From Roseococcus suduntuyensis (GTDB lineage Bacteria > Pseudomonadota > Alphaproteobacteria > Acetobacterales > Acetobacteraceae): a stretch of DNA of 64,000 bases. A program made the translations under genes and the position numbers. The notes beneath the pieces are model-generated. The model saw nothing but the letters and a program-made list of their open reading frames with translations, made no database searches and was not told the origin of the DNA. Within the stretch, counting starts at the first letter, position 1; every line of letters starts with the position of its first letter. The stretch covers positions 62,001 through 126,000 of the forward strand of contig NZ_JACIDJ010000006.1 in NCBI RefSeq assembly GCF_014196305.1. The letters are read 5' to 3'. Shown one piece after another: positions 50,985-61,227 of this stretch.

Positions 50985-51940
50985 GCGGGCTTGCCCTTCT
51001 CGCGCTGCTGATCGAGGCCGCCATCGGCTATCCGCAGCGCGTGGTGGACCGCATCGGCCACCCCGTCATCTGGATCGGCCGGCTGATCGCGGCCATGGAT
51101 CGCGGCTGGAACCAGGCGGCGCGCAGCTTCGCCGCGCGGCGCGCGGCGGGGGTCGTGGCGCTGCTCGTGCTGGTGCTGGTGGCTGGCGGCGTGGGCCTCG
51201 CGCTGCAATGGGCACTGCTGGCGCTGCCCCTGGGCCTGCTGGTGTTGGCGCTGATCGCCAGCAGCCTGCTGGCGCAGCGCAGCCTGCACGAACATGTGGC
51301 GCGCGTGGCTGCCGCGCTGGAACAGGGCGGGCTGGAGGCGGGTCGCGAGGCCGTCTCGCACATTGTGGGCCGCGACCCGCTCTCGCTGGACGAGGCCGGC
51401 GTGGCGCGTGCGGCGATCGAGAGCCTCGCGGAAAACTTCTCCGACGGCGTCACGGCGCCGGGCTTCTGGCTGGCGTTCGGCGGGCTGCCGGGCGCGGCCA
51501 TCTACAAGGCGGTCAACACCGCCGACAGCATGATCGGCCATCGCACCGCCCGGCACGAGGCCTTCGGCTGGGCCTCGGCCCGCTGCGACGATGTGCTGAA
51601 CCTGCCGGCCTCGCGCCTGACGGGCCTCGCCATCATCGCCGCGGCCGCGCTGCTGCCGGGGATGGATGCGCGCGGCGCCTGGCGCGCCATGTGGCGCGAT
51701 GCGAAGCGCCACCGCTCGCCCAATGCCGGCTGGCCCGAGGCCGCCATGGCGGGCGCGCTCGGCCTCGCGCTCGCCGGCCCGCGCCGCTATGGCGGGGTGC
51801 TGGTGGAGGATGCCTTCATGGGCGATGGGCGGCGCGAGGCCAGTGCCGCCGACATTCGCGCCGCACTTCGCCTCTATCGCCTGGCGGATGCCCTGCTCAT
51901 CGCCCTGCTGGCGCTGGCCTTCCTCGCGCTGCAAGCCTAA
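50981..51940 (+). CDS. cobD: adenosylcobinamide-phosphate synthase CobD/CbiB
   Basis: 319 aa integral membrane protein. It joins aminopropanol (phosphate) to adenosylcobyric acid. Conserved segments: [45 protein letters not shown] and [22 protein letters not shown] 50981 overlaps the cobC stop. Its 3' end overlaps the convergent cobQ end by 44 bp. Confidence 0.95.
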   Translation: MSGLALLALLIEAAIGYPQRVVDRIGHPVIWIGRLIAAMDRGWNQAARSFAARRAAGVVALLVLVLVAGGVGLALQWALLALPLGLLVLALIASSLLAQRSLHEHVARVAAALEQGGLEAGREAVSHIVGRDPLSLDEAGVARAAIESLAENFSDGVTAPGFWLAFGGLPGAAIYKAVNTADSMIGHRTARHEAFGWASARCDDVLNLPASRLTGLAIIAAAALLPGMDARGAWRAMWRDAKRHRSPNAGWPEAAMAGALGLALAGPRRYGGVLVEDAFMGDGRREASAADIRAALRLYRLADALLIALLALAFLALQA

Positions 51941-53381
51941 GCAGCGCGTCGAGGTCGAGATGCGCTTCCAGGTGCGCGGCCAGCGCATCCAGCGCCGCCT
52001 CCACCTCCGCCTCGTGGTCGAGGCGCGGGGCGCCGGCGTCGAAGCGGGCGAGCCAGGCCGCGCGCTGCGCCGTGCTGCCGAACAGGCCGTGAATGTAGGT
52101 GCCGGTGACGCGCCCGTCGGCCGTTACGGCGCCCTCCGCGCCGCCTTCCTCCAGCGTGGCGAAGGGACGCGTGCGCGCGGGGCCATCGGTGCGGCCCATG
52201 TGCATCTCGTAGCCGGTGAGGGATGCGCCGTCATGGCTGTGGCCGCGCACGGGCACCAGGCGCTTCTCGCCCGACAGCACCGTGTCCACCGCGAGCAATC
52301 CGAGGCCCGGCGCGGTGCCGGGCGGGCCTTCCACGCCGTCCGGGTCGGCCACCGTGCGGCCCAGCATCTGGTAGCCGCCGCACAGCCCCAGCACATGCCC
52401 GCCGCGCCGCAGGTGTGCCGCGATGTCCACGTCGAAACCCGCCACGCGCAGCGCGTGCAGGTCGGACAGGGTGGACTTGGAGCCGGGGATGATGACGAGC
52501 TGCGCGTCGCCCGGCAGGGCTTGGCCGGGGCGCACGCGGATGACTTCCACTTCGGGCTCGGCGACCAGCGGGTCCAGGTCGTCGAAATTGGCGATCGCGG
52601 GCAGGATGGTCACGGCCACGCGCAGCTTGGCCCCTGGCTTGCGCGCGAGGGGGTGGTCCAGCGCCAGCGCATCCTCGGCCGGCAGCTTCGCGGCATCGGG
52701 CAGGTGGGGCACGAGGCCCAGCGCCGCCCAGCCCGTGCGCGCCGCGATCAGCGCCATGCCGTCCGCGAACAGCGAAGGATCACCCCGGAAGCGGTTGACG
52801 AGGAAGCCGCCGATCATCGCCGCGTCGGTGGGTTCCAGCACCGCATGGGTGCCGACGAGCGCCGCGATGACGCCGCCACGGTCAATGTCGCCGATCAGCA
52901 CCACGGGCACGTCCGCCGCGCGCGCGAAGCCCATATTGGCGATGTCATTGGCGCGGAGATTGACCTCGGCGGCACTGCCGGCACCCTCGACCAGGACGAT
53001 GTCGGCCTCGGCGCGCAGGCGGGAAAAACTGTCCAGCACGGCGGCCATGAAGCCGGGTTTGAGGCGCTGATATTCCGCCGCCCGCGCCTGGCCCATGACG
53101 CGCCCCTGCACGATGATCTGCGCGCCCACCTGGCTTTGCGGCTTCAGCAGCACGGGGTTCATGTGGACCGAGGGCGCCACCCTGGCCGCCCGCGCCTGAA
53201 GCGCCTGCGCGCGGCCGATCTCGCCGCCATCGGCGGTGACGGCGGCGTTGTTGCTCATGTTCTGCGGCTTGAAGGGGCGCACCCGGAGGCCCCGCCTTGT
53301 GAAGGCCCGCGCCAGCCCGGCCACGATCAGCGACTTGCCGACGTCGGAGCCGGTGCCCTGGAACATCAAGGCGAGCGACAT
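51897..53381 (-). CDS. cobQ: cobyric acid synthase
   Basis: 494 aa. It amidates four carboxylates of adenosylcobyrinic acid diamide using glutamine and ATP. N-terminal dethiobiotin-synthase-like ATPase ([17 protein letters not shown]), [14 protein letters not shown], and a C-terminal glutamine amidotransferase with the nucleophile Cys in [12 protein letters not shown] (near 335). Last in the cobP-cobO-cobQ minus-strand series; it abuts cobO with a one-base overlap. Confidence 0.96.
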   Translation of the reverse strand: MSLALMFQGTGSDVGKSLIVAGLARAFTRRGLRVRPFKPQNMSNNAAVTADGGEIGRAQALQARAARVAPSVHMNPVLLKPQSQVGAQIIVQGRVMGQARAAEYQRLKPGFMAAVLDSFSRLRAEADIVLVEGAGSAAEVNLRANDIANMGFARAADVPVVLIGDIDRGGVIAALVGTHAVLEPTDAAMIGGFLVNRFRGDPSLFADGMALIAARTGWAALGLVPHLPDAAKLPAEDALALDHPLARKPGAKLRVAVTILPAIANFDDLDPLVAEPEVEVIRVRPGQALPGDAQLVIIPGSKSTLSDLHALRVAGFDVDIAAHLRRGGHVLGLCGGYQMLGRTVADPDGVEGPPGTAPGLGLLAVDTVLSGEKRLVPVRGHSHDGASLTGYEMHMGRTDGPARTRPFATLEEGGAEGAVTADGRVTGTYIHGLFGSTAQRAAWLARFDAGAPRLDHEAEVEAALDALAAHLEAHLDLDALLRLAARGRPAPAGR

Positions 53382-53986
53382 CAGAACTCGATGCCCTTCT
53401 GCGCCTTCACGCCCGCGGCGAAGTGGTGCTTCACGGCACCCATCTCGGTGACGAGGTCGGCCGCCTCGATCAGCGCGGGCTTCGCGTTGCGGCCGGTGAC
53501 GACCACGTGCAGCAGCGGGCGCCGTGCGGCGAGGTCGGCCAGCACGCCCTCCAGCGGCAGGTAGTCATAGCGCAGGGCGATGTTCAACTCGTCCAGCAGC
53601 ACCAGGTCCAGCGCCGGGTCTACCAACATGGCGCGCGCCATCTCCCAGGCGCGGGCGGCGGCCGCCACGTCGCGCGCGCGGTCCTGGGTTTCCCAGGTGA
53701 AGCCCTCGCCCATGGAATGCCAGCGCACGCGCTCGCCGAACTGGGTCAGCGCCGCGCGCTCGCCCGTCTCCCAGGCGCCCTTGATGAACTGCACCACGCC
53801 CACGCGCCCGCCCGCGCCCAGCATCCGCAGCGCGAGCCCGAAACCGGCGGTGGACTTGCCCTTGCCCGGCCCGGTGTGGACGATCAGCAGGCCCTTCTCC
53901 GTGATGGTCTTCGACGCCACCTCGGCGTCCTGCACGGCCTTGCGCGCGGCCATCTTGGCGCGGTGGCGCGCTTCCTCGTCATTCAT
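53381..53986 (-). CDS. cobO: cob(I)yrinic acid a,c-diamide adenosyltransferase
   Basis: 201 aa, CobO/BtuR type. It transfers adenosyl from ATP to cob(I)alamin-type corrinoids. P-loop [47 protein letters not shown] and [20 protein letters not shown] are conserved. It overlaps cobP by four bases. Confidence 0.96.
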   Translation of the reverse strand: MNDEEARHRAKMAARKAVQDAEVASKTITEKGLLIVHTGPGKGKSTAGFGLALRMLGAGGRVGVVQFIKGAWETGERAALTQFGERVRWHSMGEGFTWETQDRARDVAAAARAWEMARAMLVDPALDLVLLDELNIALRYDYLPLEGVLADLAARRPLLHVVVTGRNAKPALIEAADLVTEMGAVKHHFAAGVKAQKGIEF

Positions 53987-54486
53987 GGCTTCACCCGCAG
54001 CGGAACGCCGGCCACCACCAGCTCCACATGGTCCGCCAGCGCGGCCATGCGTTGGTTCAGCACGCCTTGCGCATCGCGGAAGCGGCGGCCGAGCGGGGTG
54101 GCGGGCACGATGCCCTGGCCCACCTCGTTCGAGACCAGCACCACCGTCCCCGTGCGGGCGCGCAGCGCGGCCTCAAGGGCGTCCGTCGCGGCGCCAATAT
54201 CCGCCTCGGCCAGCATCAGGTTGGACAGCCACAGCGTCAGGCAATCCACCAGCACGGGCGGGCGGGCGCGGGACAGGACTTCCGGCAAGTCGCGCGGGGC
54301 GTCCAGCGTCTCCCACCCCGCCTGGCGCCGGGCGCGATGGGCCGCGATTCGCGCTTCCATCTCCGCGTCGAAAGCCTCGGCGGTGGCGATATAGGTCCAG
54401 GGCGGGGGCAGGACGGTGAGGATGGCCTCCGCGCGGCGGCTCTTGCCCGACCGCGCGCCCCCCAGGATCAATGTCAGGCTGTTCAC
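53983..54486 (-). CDS. cobP: adenosylcobinamide kinase / guanylyltransferase
   Basis: 167 aa. It phosphorylates adenosylcobinamide and adds GMP. P-loop ILGGARSGKSRRAE at the N-terminus, WETLDAPRDL, VLVDCLTLWLSNLM and VSNEVGQGIVP with the family guanylylation region. The start is GTG 54486; the longer open frame upstream runs through the antisense of the riboswitch and is not coding. It diverges from the riboswitch-led operon with 60 bp between. Confidence 0.95.
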   Translation of the reverse strand: MNSLTLILGGARSGKSRRAEAILTVLPPPWTYIATAEAFDAEMEARIAAHRARRQAGWETLDAPRDLPEVLSRARPPVLVDCLTLWLSNLMLAEADIGAATDALEAALRARTGTVVLVSNEVGQGIVPATPLGRRFRDAQGVLNQRMAALADHVELVVAGVPLRVKP

Positions 54487-54545
54487 GCCGCGATCATGCC
54501 CCAGGACAGCGTGATTGACACGCCCCGCGTCACCCCCCTTGATAG

Positions 54546-54737
54546 GCCGGTTCGAAGGTTCCCCAGGGATGGGGATGAAAAGGGAATCCGGAGCGGGCCA
54601 TGGGCCCGAGGCCGGAGCTGCCCCCGCAACTGTGAACGGTGAGCGGGCATCACATGTCACTGGGCGAAGCCATCGCGAGATGGGGCCCGGGAAGACGATG
54701 CCCCGCGGTGATCCGTGAGCCAGGAGACCTGCCCGCG
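54546..54737 (+). promoter_or_regulatory. cobalamin (B12) riboswitch
   Basis: All the conserved blocks occur in order: GGTTCC near the 5' end, GATGAAAAGGGAATCCGG (54574-54591), CCCCCGCAACTGTGAACGG, TCACTGGGCGAAGCC, CCGGGAAGACG, and the B12 box GAGCCAGGAGACCTGCC ending at 54733. It should bind adenosylcobalamin and lower expression of the downstream DUF1636-cobW-cobN series. Bases 54728-54734 (CCTGCCC) are exactly complementary to GGGCAGG at 54768-54774, a candidate expression platform. Confidence 0.95.
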
Positions 54738-54855
54738 AACACAGAATGCGCCGGGCGGGGTGCCTCGGGGCAGGGCCATGTTGGCAGGGGCGTGCGGTGA
54801 CGCGCGCGCCTTGGATGCACCCTTTCGCCCTGTTGTGGGGCCGGAGCATCCGCGC

Positions 54856-55230
54856 GTGTCCTCCGACGTCGTGATCTTCGTCTGCACGAGCTGCAAGCGC
54901 GAGGGCGATGCGCCCGACGCTCCCCGCGCCGGCGCCGCCCTGGGCGAGGCCGTGGCAGTGGCCGGCCCGCACCGCGTGCAGTTCGTGAAGTGCCTGTCCA
55001 ATTGTTCGCGCGGACCTTCGGCGGCGCTCGTCCGGCCTGGTGGCTGGAGCTACGTCTTCGGCAAGCTGGAAGTGGAAGGCTCGCCCGAGGCGCTGCACGA
55101 GGGCGCGGCCCTGCTCGGCGCCTCCGAGGACGGCACCATGCCCTGGAACTCCCGTCCCGACATCCTGAAGCGCCAGATGATCGCGCGCATCCCCCCCTTC
55201 GACTTCACCCCCGCGGAGAGCGCGCCATGA
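54856..55230 (+). CDS. DUF1636-family metal-binding-like protein
   Basis: 124 aa from GTG 54856 (GGAG nine bases upstream). Cys pair FVCTSCKREGD near the N-terminus and further cysteines in VKCLSNCSRGPS suggest a thioredoxin-like metal or [2Fe-2S] site; the family regularly accompanies cobW and cobN. An in-frame ATG at 54778, two bases after GGGGCAGGG, could add 26 residues and would sit within the riboswitch expression platform; I prefer 54856 because the conserved part starts there. ATGA overlap with cobW. Its role in cobalt handling is inference. Confidence 0.85.
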   Translation: MSSDVVIFVCTSCKREGDAPDAPRAGAALGEAVAVAGPHRVQFVKCLSNCSRGPSAALVRPGGWSYVFGKLEVEGSPEALHEGAALLGASEDGTMPWNSRPDILKRQMIARIPPFDFTPAESAP

Positions 55231-56270
55231 GCGGCCAGAGCCTCGACAAGATCCCCTGCACCATCGTCACGGGCTTCCTGGGTGCGGGGAAGACCACGCT
55301 GATCCGGCATCTGCTGGAGAACCCGGGCGGGCGGCGCATCGCCGTCATCGTGAACGAGTTTGGCGATATCGGCATGGATGCCGAAATCCTGCGCGGCTGC
55401 GGCGTGGAGGCCTGCGCCGAGGCCGACATCGTGGAGCTTGCCAATGGCTGCATCTGCTGCACCGTGGCCGATGACTTCGTGCCCACACTGGACAAGCTGC
55501 TGGCGCGAACCCCCCGCCCGGACCACATCCTGATCGAGACCTCGGGCTTGGCACTCCCCAAGCCGCTGGTGCAGGCCTTCCACTGGCCCGCCATCAAGGG
55601 GCGCGTGACGGTGGACGGCGTGGTGGCCGTGGTGGATGGCGCCGCACTTGCCGAAGGCCGCGTCGCGCATGACGAGGCCGCACTCGCCGCCCAGCGCGCG
55701 GCCGACCCCTCGCTCGACCATGACGACCCGGTGGAGGAGGTGTTCGAGGACCAGGTGGCCTGCGCCGACCTGATCGTGCTGACCAAGGCCGACCTGCTGG
55801 ACGAGGCCGGGCTGGTCCGCGCCCGTGCCGCCCTGGGCGCCGCCCTGCCGCGCCCCATCGGCGTGCTGGAGGCACAGTCTGGCCGCATCTCGCCCGCGCT
55901 GCTGCTGGGCCTGGGCCTCGCCACCGAGGCCGAGATCGAGGCCCGCCGCACCCATCACGACAATGAGGAGGACCACGACCACGAGGATTTCGCCTCCGTG
56001 GTCCTGCCGCTGCCGGAGGTGACGGAGGCCAACACCCTGGCACAGCGCGTCGCCGCCGCCTGCGCGGTGCCGGGCGTGCTGCGCGCCAAGGGCTTCGCGG
56101 CCGTGCAGGGCAAGCCCATGCGTCTGCTGGTGCAGGCGGTGGGCCAGCGCGTCGGCCATCATTTCGACCGCCCCTGGGCGCCGGGCGAGGCGCGTTCGGG
56201 GCAGCTGGTCGTGCTCGGGCTGCATGGCTTCGACGCGGCGGCGGTGGCGGAGGCGCTGGCCGCGCCCTGA
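55227..56270 (+). CDS. cobW: CobW (G3E GTPase, metal chaperone for cobalt insertion)
   Basis: 347 aa. P-loop VTGFLGAGKTTLIRHLL at about 14-30, the metal-binding C-x-C-C in NGCICCTV near 75-79, guanine-specificity region VLTKADLL, and a histidine/acid-rich stretch HHDNEEDHDHEDF near 242-254 typical of metal-delivering COG0523 proteins. It is thought to supply Co2+ to CobN. It lies in the riboswitch-controlled operon directly before cobN. Confidence 0.96.
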   Translation: MSGQSLDKIPCTIVTGFLGAGKTTLIRHLLENPGGRRIAVIVNEFGDIGMDAEILRGCGVEACAEADIVELANGCICCTVADDFVPTLDKLLARTPRPDHILIETSGLALPKPLVQAFHWPAIKGRVTVDGVVAVVDGAALAEGRVAHDEAALAAQRAADPSLDHDDPVEEVFEDQVACADLIVLTKADLLDEAGLVRARAALGAALPRPIGVLEAQSGRISPALLLGLGLATEAEIEARRTHHDNEEDHDHEDFASVVLPLPEVTEANTLAQRVAAACAVPGVLRAKGFAAVQGKPMRLLVQAVGQRVGHHFDRPWAPGEARSGQLVVLGLHGFDAAAVAEALAAP

Positions 56271-56274
56271 TGCC

Positions 56275-59200
56275 ATGCACCTGCTGAACACCTCCACCGC
56301 GACGCTGGACGAGCAGACGGAGCCCGTGGATCTCCGCCAGCCGCCCGCGCCCATGGCGGTGCTCAGCTTCACCGACAGCGACCTTGCGGGCCTCGCCGCC
56401 GCCTGGGAGGCGGAGCGCGACATCCTGCCCGCGCTGCGCCTGGTGCCGCTGCGGGAATTGCGCCACCCGATGTCGGTGGACCTGTGGCTGGACCGCACGG
56501 CGGCGGGGGCCCGCATCATCGTGCTGCGGCTGCTGGGCGGCCTCGACTGGTGGCGCTATGGCGCTGAGCAATTGGCCGCCTTCTGCCGCGCGCGCGGCAT
56601 CGCGCTGGCCGTGCTGCCCGGCGAGGACCGCGCCGATGATCGCCTGCCCGCCCTCTCCACCCTGCCGGCGAAGGAATGCGCCGCGCTGCTGGAAGGGTTC
56701 CGCGCCGGCGGGGTGGCGGCGCTGCGCGGCGTGCTTCGGCGCATGGCCGGGCATTGCGGGGTGGCGCTGGACGCCCCGCCCGCCCAAGCCCTGCCGCCCG
56801 CCGGTCTCTGCGCGGAATGGCCCGTGCCGGACGGCACGCGGCCCGTGGTGCCCATCATCTTCTACCGCTCCATGCGGCTGGCGGAGGACATGGCGCCCGT
56901 CACCGCCCTGGCCGAGGCGCTGGTGGCACAAGGCGCGGCCCCCGTGCCCATCTTCGTGGCCAGCCTGAAGGAGCCGCATTCGGTCACCTTCCTGCGGGAC
57001 GCATTGCCGCGCCTCGGCCCCGCCCTGATCGTCTCCTGCACCGCCTTCGCGGAGGGGCAGGCGCAGCCGGTCCTCGCCGCCTGCGGCGCGCCCGTGATCC
57101 AGGCCGTCATCGCCACCACCGCGCGCGCGGCCTGGACGGGCGGCGCGCGCGGGCTGGGCGCCGCCGACCTCGCCATGCATGTCGTGCTGCCGGAGCTGGA
57201 CGGGCGCGTGCTGGGCGGGGCCATCGGCTTCAAGGACGCCGCGCCCAGCGCGCCGGAACTGGGCTTCACCCGCCAGATCAACCGCGCCGAGCCCGACCGC
57301 GTGGCGCAGTTGGCCGCGCGCGTCATGGCCCTGCTGCGGTTGCGCGCCACGCCGCCGGCCCAGCGGCGCCTCGCGGTGCTGCTGCCCGACTATCCGGGGG
57401 CGGGCGGGCGCACGGGCTATGCGGTGGGGCTCGATGTGCCGGCCAGCGTGCTGGCGCTGCTGGCGGATTTGCGGGCCGCGGGCTACGACACGGGCACGCC
57501 GCCCGCCTCGCCGCGCGCCCTGCTCGACGCCCTGGCCGAGCCTTCCGCCACCTGGCCCCTGGCGGACTACGCCGCGCCGCCCGACGAGGCCTGGGGCGCA
57601 CCCGAACACGACCCGGACGCAACCGATGGCGCCTTCCGCTTCCGCGCCCTGGAATGCGGCAACATCCTGCTGGCCGTGGCGCCTGACCGTGGCCGCGCTG
57701 CCGACCGCCGCGCCACCTATCACGACCCCGCCTTGCCGCCGCGCCACGCGCTGCGCGCCTTCGGCCTCTGGCTGCGCCGCGCGCGCGACGTCCACGCCGT
57801 CATCCACATGGGCGCGCACGGCACGCTGGAATGGCTACCGGGCAAGGCCGTGGCGCTGACGTCCGAGTGCTACCCCGAGCGCGTGCTGGGCGCGCTGCCC
57901 GTGGTCTATCCCTTCCTCGTCAGCAATCCTGGCGAGGCCGCCCAGGCCAAGCGCCGCATCGCCGCCGTGACACTCGGCCATCTGCCACCGCCCCTCACCA
58001 CGCCCGCCCTCGCGCCTGAGCTGCACGACCTCGACCGGCTGCTCGACGAATTCGCGGCCGCCGATGGTATGGACCGCCGCCGCCGCGAACGCCTCGCGCA
58101 GCTCATCCAGGAGAAGGCCGCGGCGGTGCCGACGCTGCCGGCCTTGCCGGACGATGCCGACGAACGCCTGCGCGCCCTGGACGCCTGGATGTGCGACGTG
58201 AAGGAACTCGCGCTCCAGGACGGGCTGCACATCTATGGCCGCGCCGCCCCCGGCGCCGGGGCCGAGCAGGAAGCCTGCGCGGAGGCCGAGCGCGCCGGGC
58301 TTCTCGCGGCGCTCGACGCAAGCCACATCCCGCCCGGCCCAGCCGGCGCCCCCGCGCGCGGCCGGCGGGACGTGATGCCCACTGGCCGCAACCTCGCCAC
58401 CACCGACCCGCGCGGCCTGCCCACGCCGACCGCCATGGAGCTCGGCCGGCTGGCGGCGGCCGAGGCGCTGCGCCTCTATGCGCAGGAGCATGGCGAGATG
58501 CCGCGCCGCCTGGTGCTGGACCTCTGGGGAAGCGCCACGCTGCGCACCGGTGGCGAGGAGGTCGCGCAGGGCCTTGCTCTGCTGGGCTGCACCCCGGTCT
58601 GGGAGGCCGCGACCGGCCGTGTCACCGGCATCGAGGTGCAGCCGCCTGCCGTGCTGGGCCGCGCGCGCGTGGACGTGACCTGGCGGATCTCCGGCCTGTT
58701 CCGTGACCTGTTCCCGGCGCAGATCGCGCTGCTGGACGCGGCCGTGCGGGCGGTTGCCGCACGCGACGAGAGTGCCGAGGAAAACCCGCTCGCCGCCGCG
58801 CGCGTGGCGGGCGAACCGCTCGCGCGCATCTTCGGCACGGCCCCCGGCGCCTATGGCGCGGGGGTGGAGGACGCGCTCTCCTCCGGCGACTGGACGGCGC
58901 GGGAGGAATTGGGCCGCGCCTATCTCGCCGCCGCCTCGCACCGCTATGGCGGGCCGGGCGGCGACGCGGTGCCGGATGCGGGCTTCGCCACCCGCGTGGC
59001 CCTGGCCGACGCGCTGCTGCACACGGGCGACGACCCGGCGCGCGACCTGTTGCAGGGCGGCGCGGATGTCGCGCATCTGGGTGGCTTCGTGGCGGCGGCG
59101 GCGTCGCTGGGCGCCACGCCCGCGCTGATCACGCTGGACACCACCAACCCCGCCCGCCCGCGCGCCCGCGGATTGGAAGATGCGTTGCGCCGCCTCGTGC

Positions 59201-59517
59201 TGGGCCGCGCCGTGGACCCGCGCTTCATCGCCGGCCAGATGCGCCACGGCCCGCGCGGGGCTTCCGAACTGGCCGAGACGGTGGACCGGCTGGTGGCCTT
59301 CGCGGAGACGACGCAAGCGGTGGACAGCGTCCTGCTGGACCGCATCCACGCCGCCTATGTGCGGGACGCTACGGTGCGCGACTTCCTGCGCCGCGAGAAT
59401 CCGGCCGCCGCGCGCGCCATCGCGCTGCGCCTCTCCGATGCGCTGCGGCGCGGCCTCTGGCATCCGCGCCGCAACTCGACTTCGGCCGAACTGGCCCTGC
59501 TGACGGAGCCCACCTGA
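56275..59517 (+). CDS. cobN: cobaltochelatase subunit CobN
   Basis: 1080 aa, somewhat shorter than the roughly 1,250 aa of well-studied CobN. It is the large ATP-dependent subunit that inserts cobalt into hydrogenobyrinic acid diamide together with CobS and CobT, which are not in this window. The CobN/Mg-chelatase hallmark VIHMGAHGTLEWLPGKAVAL is near residue 507, with YPFLVSNPGEAAQAKRR and the late LRTGGEEVAQGLALLG. Start ATG 56275, four bases after cobW; stop overlaps the cobG start (TGATG). Confidence 0.96.
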   Translation: MHLLNTSTATLDEQTEPVDLRQPPAPMAVLSFTDSDLAGLAAAWEAERDILPALRLVPLRELRHPMSVDLWLDRTAAGARIIVLRLLGGLDWWRYGAEQLAAFCRARGIALAVLPGEDRADDRLPALSTLPAKECAALLEGFRAGGVAALRGVLRRMAGHCGVALDAPPAQALPPAGLCAEWPVPDGTRPVVPIIFYRSMRLAEDMAPVTALAEALVAQGAAPVPIFVASLKEPHSVTFLRDALPRLGPALIVSCTAFAEGQAQPVLAACGAPVIQAVIATTARAAWTGGARGLGAADLAMHVVLPELDGRVLGGAIGFKDAAPSAPELGFTRQINRAEPDRVAQLAARVMALLRLRATPPAQRRLAVLLPDYPGAGGRTGYAVGLDVPASVLALLADLRAAGYDTGTPPASPRALLDALAEPSATWPLADYAAPPDEAWGAPEHDPDATDGAFRFRALECGNILLAVAPDRGRAADRRATYHDPALPPRHALRAFGLWLRRARDVHAVIHMGAHGTLEWLPGKAVALTSECYPERVLGALPVVYPFLVSNPGEAAQAKRRIAAVTLGHLPPPLTTPALAPELHDLDRLLDEFAAADGMDRRRRERLAQLIQEKAAAVPTLPALPDDADERLRALDAWMCDVKELALQDGLHIYGRAAPGAGAEQEACAEAERAGLLAALDASHIPPGPAGAPARGRRDVMPTGRNLATTDPRGLPTPTAMELGRLAAAEALRLYAQEHGEMPRRLVLDLWGSATLRTGGEEVAQGLALLGCTPVWEAATGRVTGIEVQPPAVLGRARVDVTWRISGLFRDLFPAQIALLDAAVRAVAARDESAEENPLAAARVAGEPLARIFGTAPGAYGAGVEDALSSGDWTAREELGRAYLAAASHRYGGPGGDAVPDAGFATRVALADALLHTGDDPARDLLQGGADVAHLGGFVAAAASLGATPALITLDTTNPARPRARGLEDALRRLVLGRAVDPRFIAGQMRHGPRGASELAETVDRLVAFAETTQAVDSVLLDRIHAAYVRDATVRDFLRRENPAAARAIALRLSDALRRGLWHPRRNSTSAELALLTEPT

Positions 59518-60608
59518 TGCGCCGCGGGGCCTGCCCGAGCCTGGACACCCCCATGGAGACGGGCGATGGGCTGCTCGCCCGCCTGCCCCCCGCCACCATG
59601 TCGCCCGCTTCCTGGGTGGCGCTGGCCGAGGCCGCCCGGCGCGCGGGCAACGGGCTGCTCGACATCACCGCGCGGGGCAGCGTGCAGTTGCGTGGGCTGC
59701 GCGCCGAGACGCTGGACCTCGCGACGGAACTCGTGCCGGCGGACTGGCCGCGCGGCGCGCTGGTGATGACTTCGCCCCTGGCCGGCGAGGCGCTGGACGA
59801 GGTGCGCGACCCCCGCCCGCTCGCCGCGCGCCTGGCCGCCGCCGCACCGCCAGGCCTGCCGCCCAAGGCCACGGTGCTGGTGGATGGCGGCGGCGCCCTG
59901 CATTTGGCGGCCGAGGCCGCCGACCTGCGCCTTGTGGCATGGTCCGAGGGCTGGCGGATCGGCCATGGCGCGGAATGGCTGGGCGTGGCCGGGGAGGACG
60001 ACGCTTTCGTCATCGCGCTGGACCTGCTGCGCGCCATGGCGCGCGATGGCACCCGCGTGCCGGCCGGGGGCATGGCGGCGGTGGCCGCCCCCGAGCCCAT
60101 CGGCCTGCACCGGCTGCGCGACGGCGTGGCGCTGGGCCTGGGCCTGCCCTTTGGGCGGGTGGACGCGGACACTCTCATCGCCCTGGCCGAAGCCAGCGGC
60201 GCCCGCGCCCTGCGTGGCGCGCCCGGCCGCGCCCTGCTGGCCATCGGCGTGCCCGACGCCGACGCGCTGCGCCGCCACGCCGCCACGCTCGGCTTCATCA
60301 CCGACCCGGCCGACCCGCGCCGCCGCGTCGTCGCCTGCCCGGGCGCGCCCGGCTGCGCGTCGGCGCTGACGGAGACCCGGGCGTTCGCCACGACCCTGGC
60401 ACCCCTGGTGCCGGTCGGCGCGCTGCTGCACGTCTCGGGCTGCGCCAAGGGCTGCGCGCATCCCCGCGCGGCCACCCGCACCCTCGTCGGCATGGCGCGG
60501 GGGCTGGGCTTGATCCGGCGCGGAAGGGCGGGCGACACAGTGGCGGACATGCTCGACCCCCAGGATGCACGCGCCGCGCTGGCGCGGGAGTTTGCCGCCC
60601 ATGCATGA
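59517..60608 (+). CDS. cobG: precorrin-3B synthase CobG
   Basis: 363 aa. An oxygen-dependent monooxygenase of the sulphite/nitrite-reductase superfamily that marks the aerobic pathway. The N-terminal RRGACPSLDTPMETGDG and C-terminal iron-sulphur cysteines CPGAPGCASALTETR and HVSGCAKGCAHP are present. It overlaps cobN by one base and cobH by eight. Confidence 0.94.
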   Translation: MRRGACPSLDTPMETGDGLLARLPPATMSPASWVALAEAARRAGNGLLDITARGSVQLRGLRAETLDLATELVPADWPRGALVMTSPLAGEALDEVRDPRPLAARLAAAAPPGLPPKATVLVDGGGALHLAAEAADLRLVAWSEGWRIGHGAEWLGVAGEDDAFVIALDLLRAMARDGTRVPAGGMAAVAAPEPIGLHRLRDGVALGLGLPFGRVDADTLIALAEASGARALRGAPGRALLAIGVPDADALRRHAATLGFITDPADPRRRVVACPGAPGCASALTETRAFATTLAPLVPVGALLHVSGCAKGCAHPRAATRTLVGMARGLGLIRRGRAGDTVADMLDPQDARAALAREFAAHA

Positions 60609-61227
60609 CTACATCCGCGACGGTGCGGCGATCTACCAACGCTCCTTCGCCATCATCCGCGCCGAGGCCGACCTCTCGCGCTTCGCGGCCGACGAGGAGG
60701 ATGTCGCGGTCCGCATGATCCATGCCTGCGGGCTGGTCGAGGCCGCGGCCCATTTCGCCTTCGCGCCCGGCTTCGTCGCCGCCGGGCGCGGTGCCTTGCA
60801 GGAAGGTGCCGCCATCCTCTGCGACGCCGAGATGGTGGCGCGCGGCGTCACCCGCGCCCGCCTGCCCGCTGACAACGCCGTGATCTGCACCCTGCGCGAC
60901 CCGCGCGTGCCGGAGATGGCGGCGCGCATCGGCAACACGCGCTCGGTCGCCGCCATGGCGCTGTGGGAGGCGCATCTGGCGGGCAGCGTCGTCGTCATCG
61001 GCAATGCGCCCACCGCGCTGTTCCATCTGCTGGACATGATCGAGGCCGGTGCACCGCGCCCCGCCGCCATCATCGGCATGCCGGTGGGCTTCGTGGGCGC
61101 CGCCGAATCCAAGGAGGCGCTGATGGCCGCGCCCTACGGCATCCCCTGGGCGGTGGTGCGCGGGCGCATGGGGGGCAGCGCCATGGCGGCGGCCGCGCTG
61201 AACGCGCTGGCGAGGCCCGGGCTGTGA
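60601..61227 (+). CDS. cobH: precorrin-8X methylmutase
   Basis: 208 aa. It moves the C-11 methyl to C-12, giving hydrogenobyrinate. The catalytic His is H41 in VRMIHACGLVEAA; IYQRSFAIIRAEADL, NAPTALFHLLDMIEAG and GMPVGFVGAAESKEAL are family segments. ATG 60601 lies within the end of cobG; the stop overlaps cobI (GTGA). Confidence 0.96.
   Translation: MHDYIRDGAAIYQRSFAIIRAEADLSRFAADEEDVAVRMIHACGLVEAAAHFAFAPGFVAAGRGALQEGAAILCDAEMVARGVTRARLPADNAVICTLRDPRVPEMAARIGNTRSVAAMALWEAHLAGSVVVIGNAPTALFHLLDMIEAGAPRPAAIIGMPVGFVGAAESKEALMAAPYGIPWAVVRGRMGGSAMAAAALNALARPGL

Noticed and set aside
56275-59517. Several long minus-strand frames opposite cobW, cobN and cobG
   Set aside because: Low-complexity Arg/His/Gly sequence mirroring third-position GC bias of the cob genes; no starts with ribosome-binding sites and no domains.
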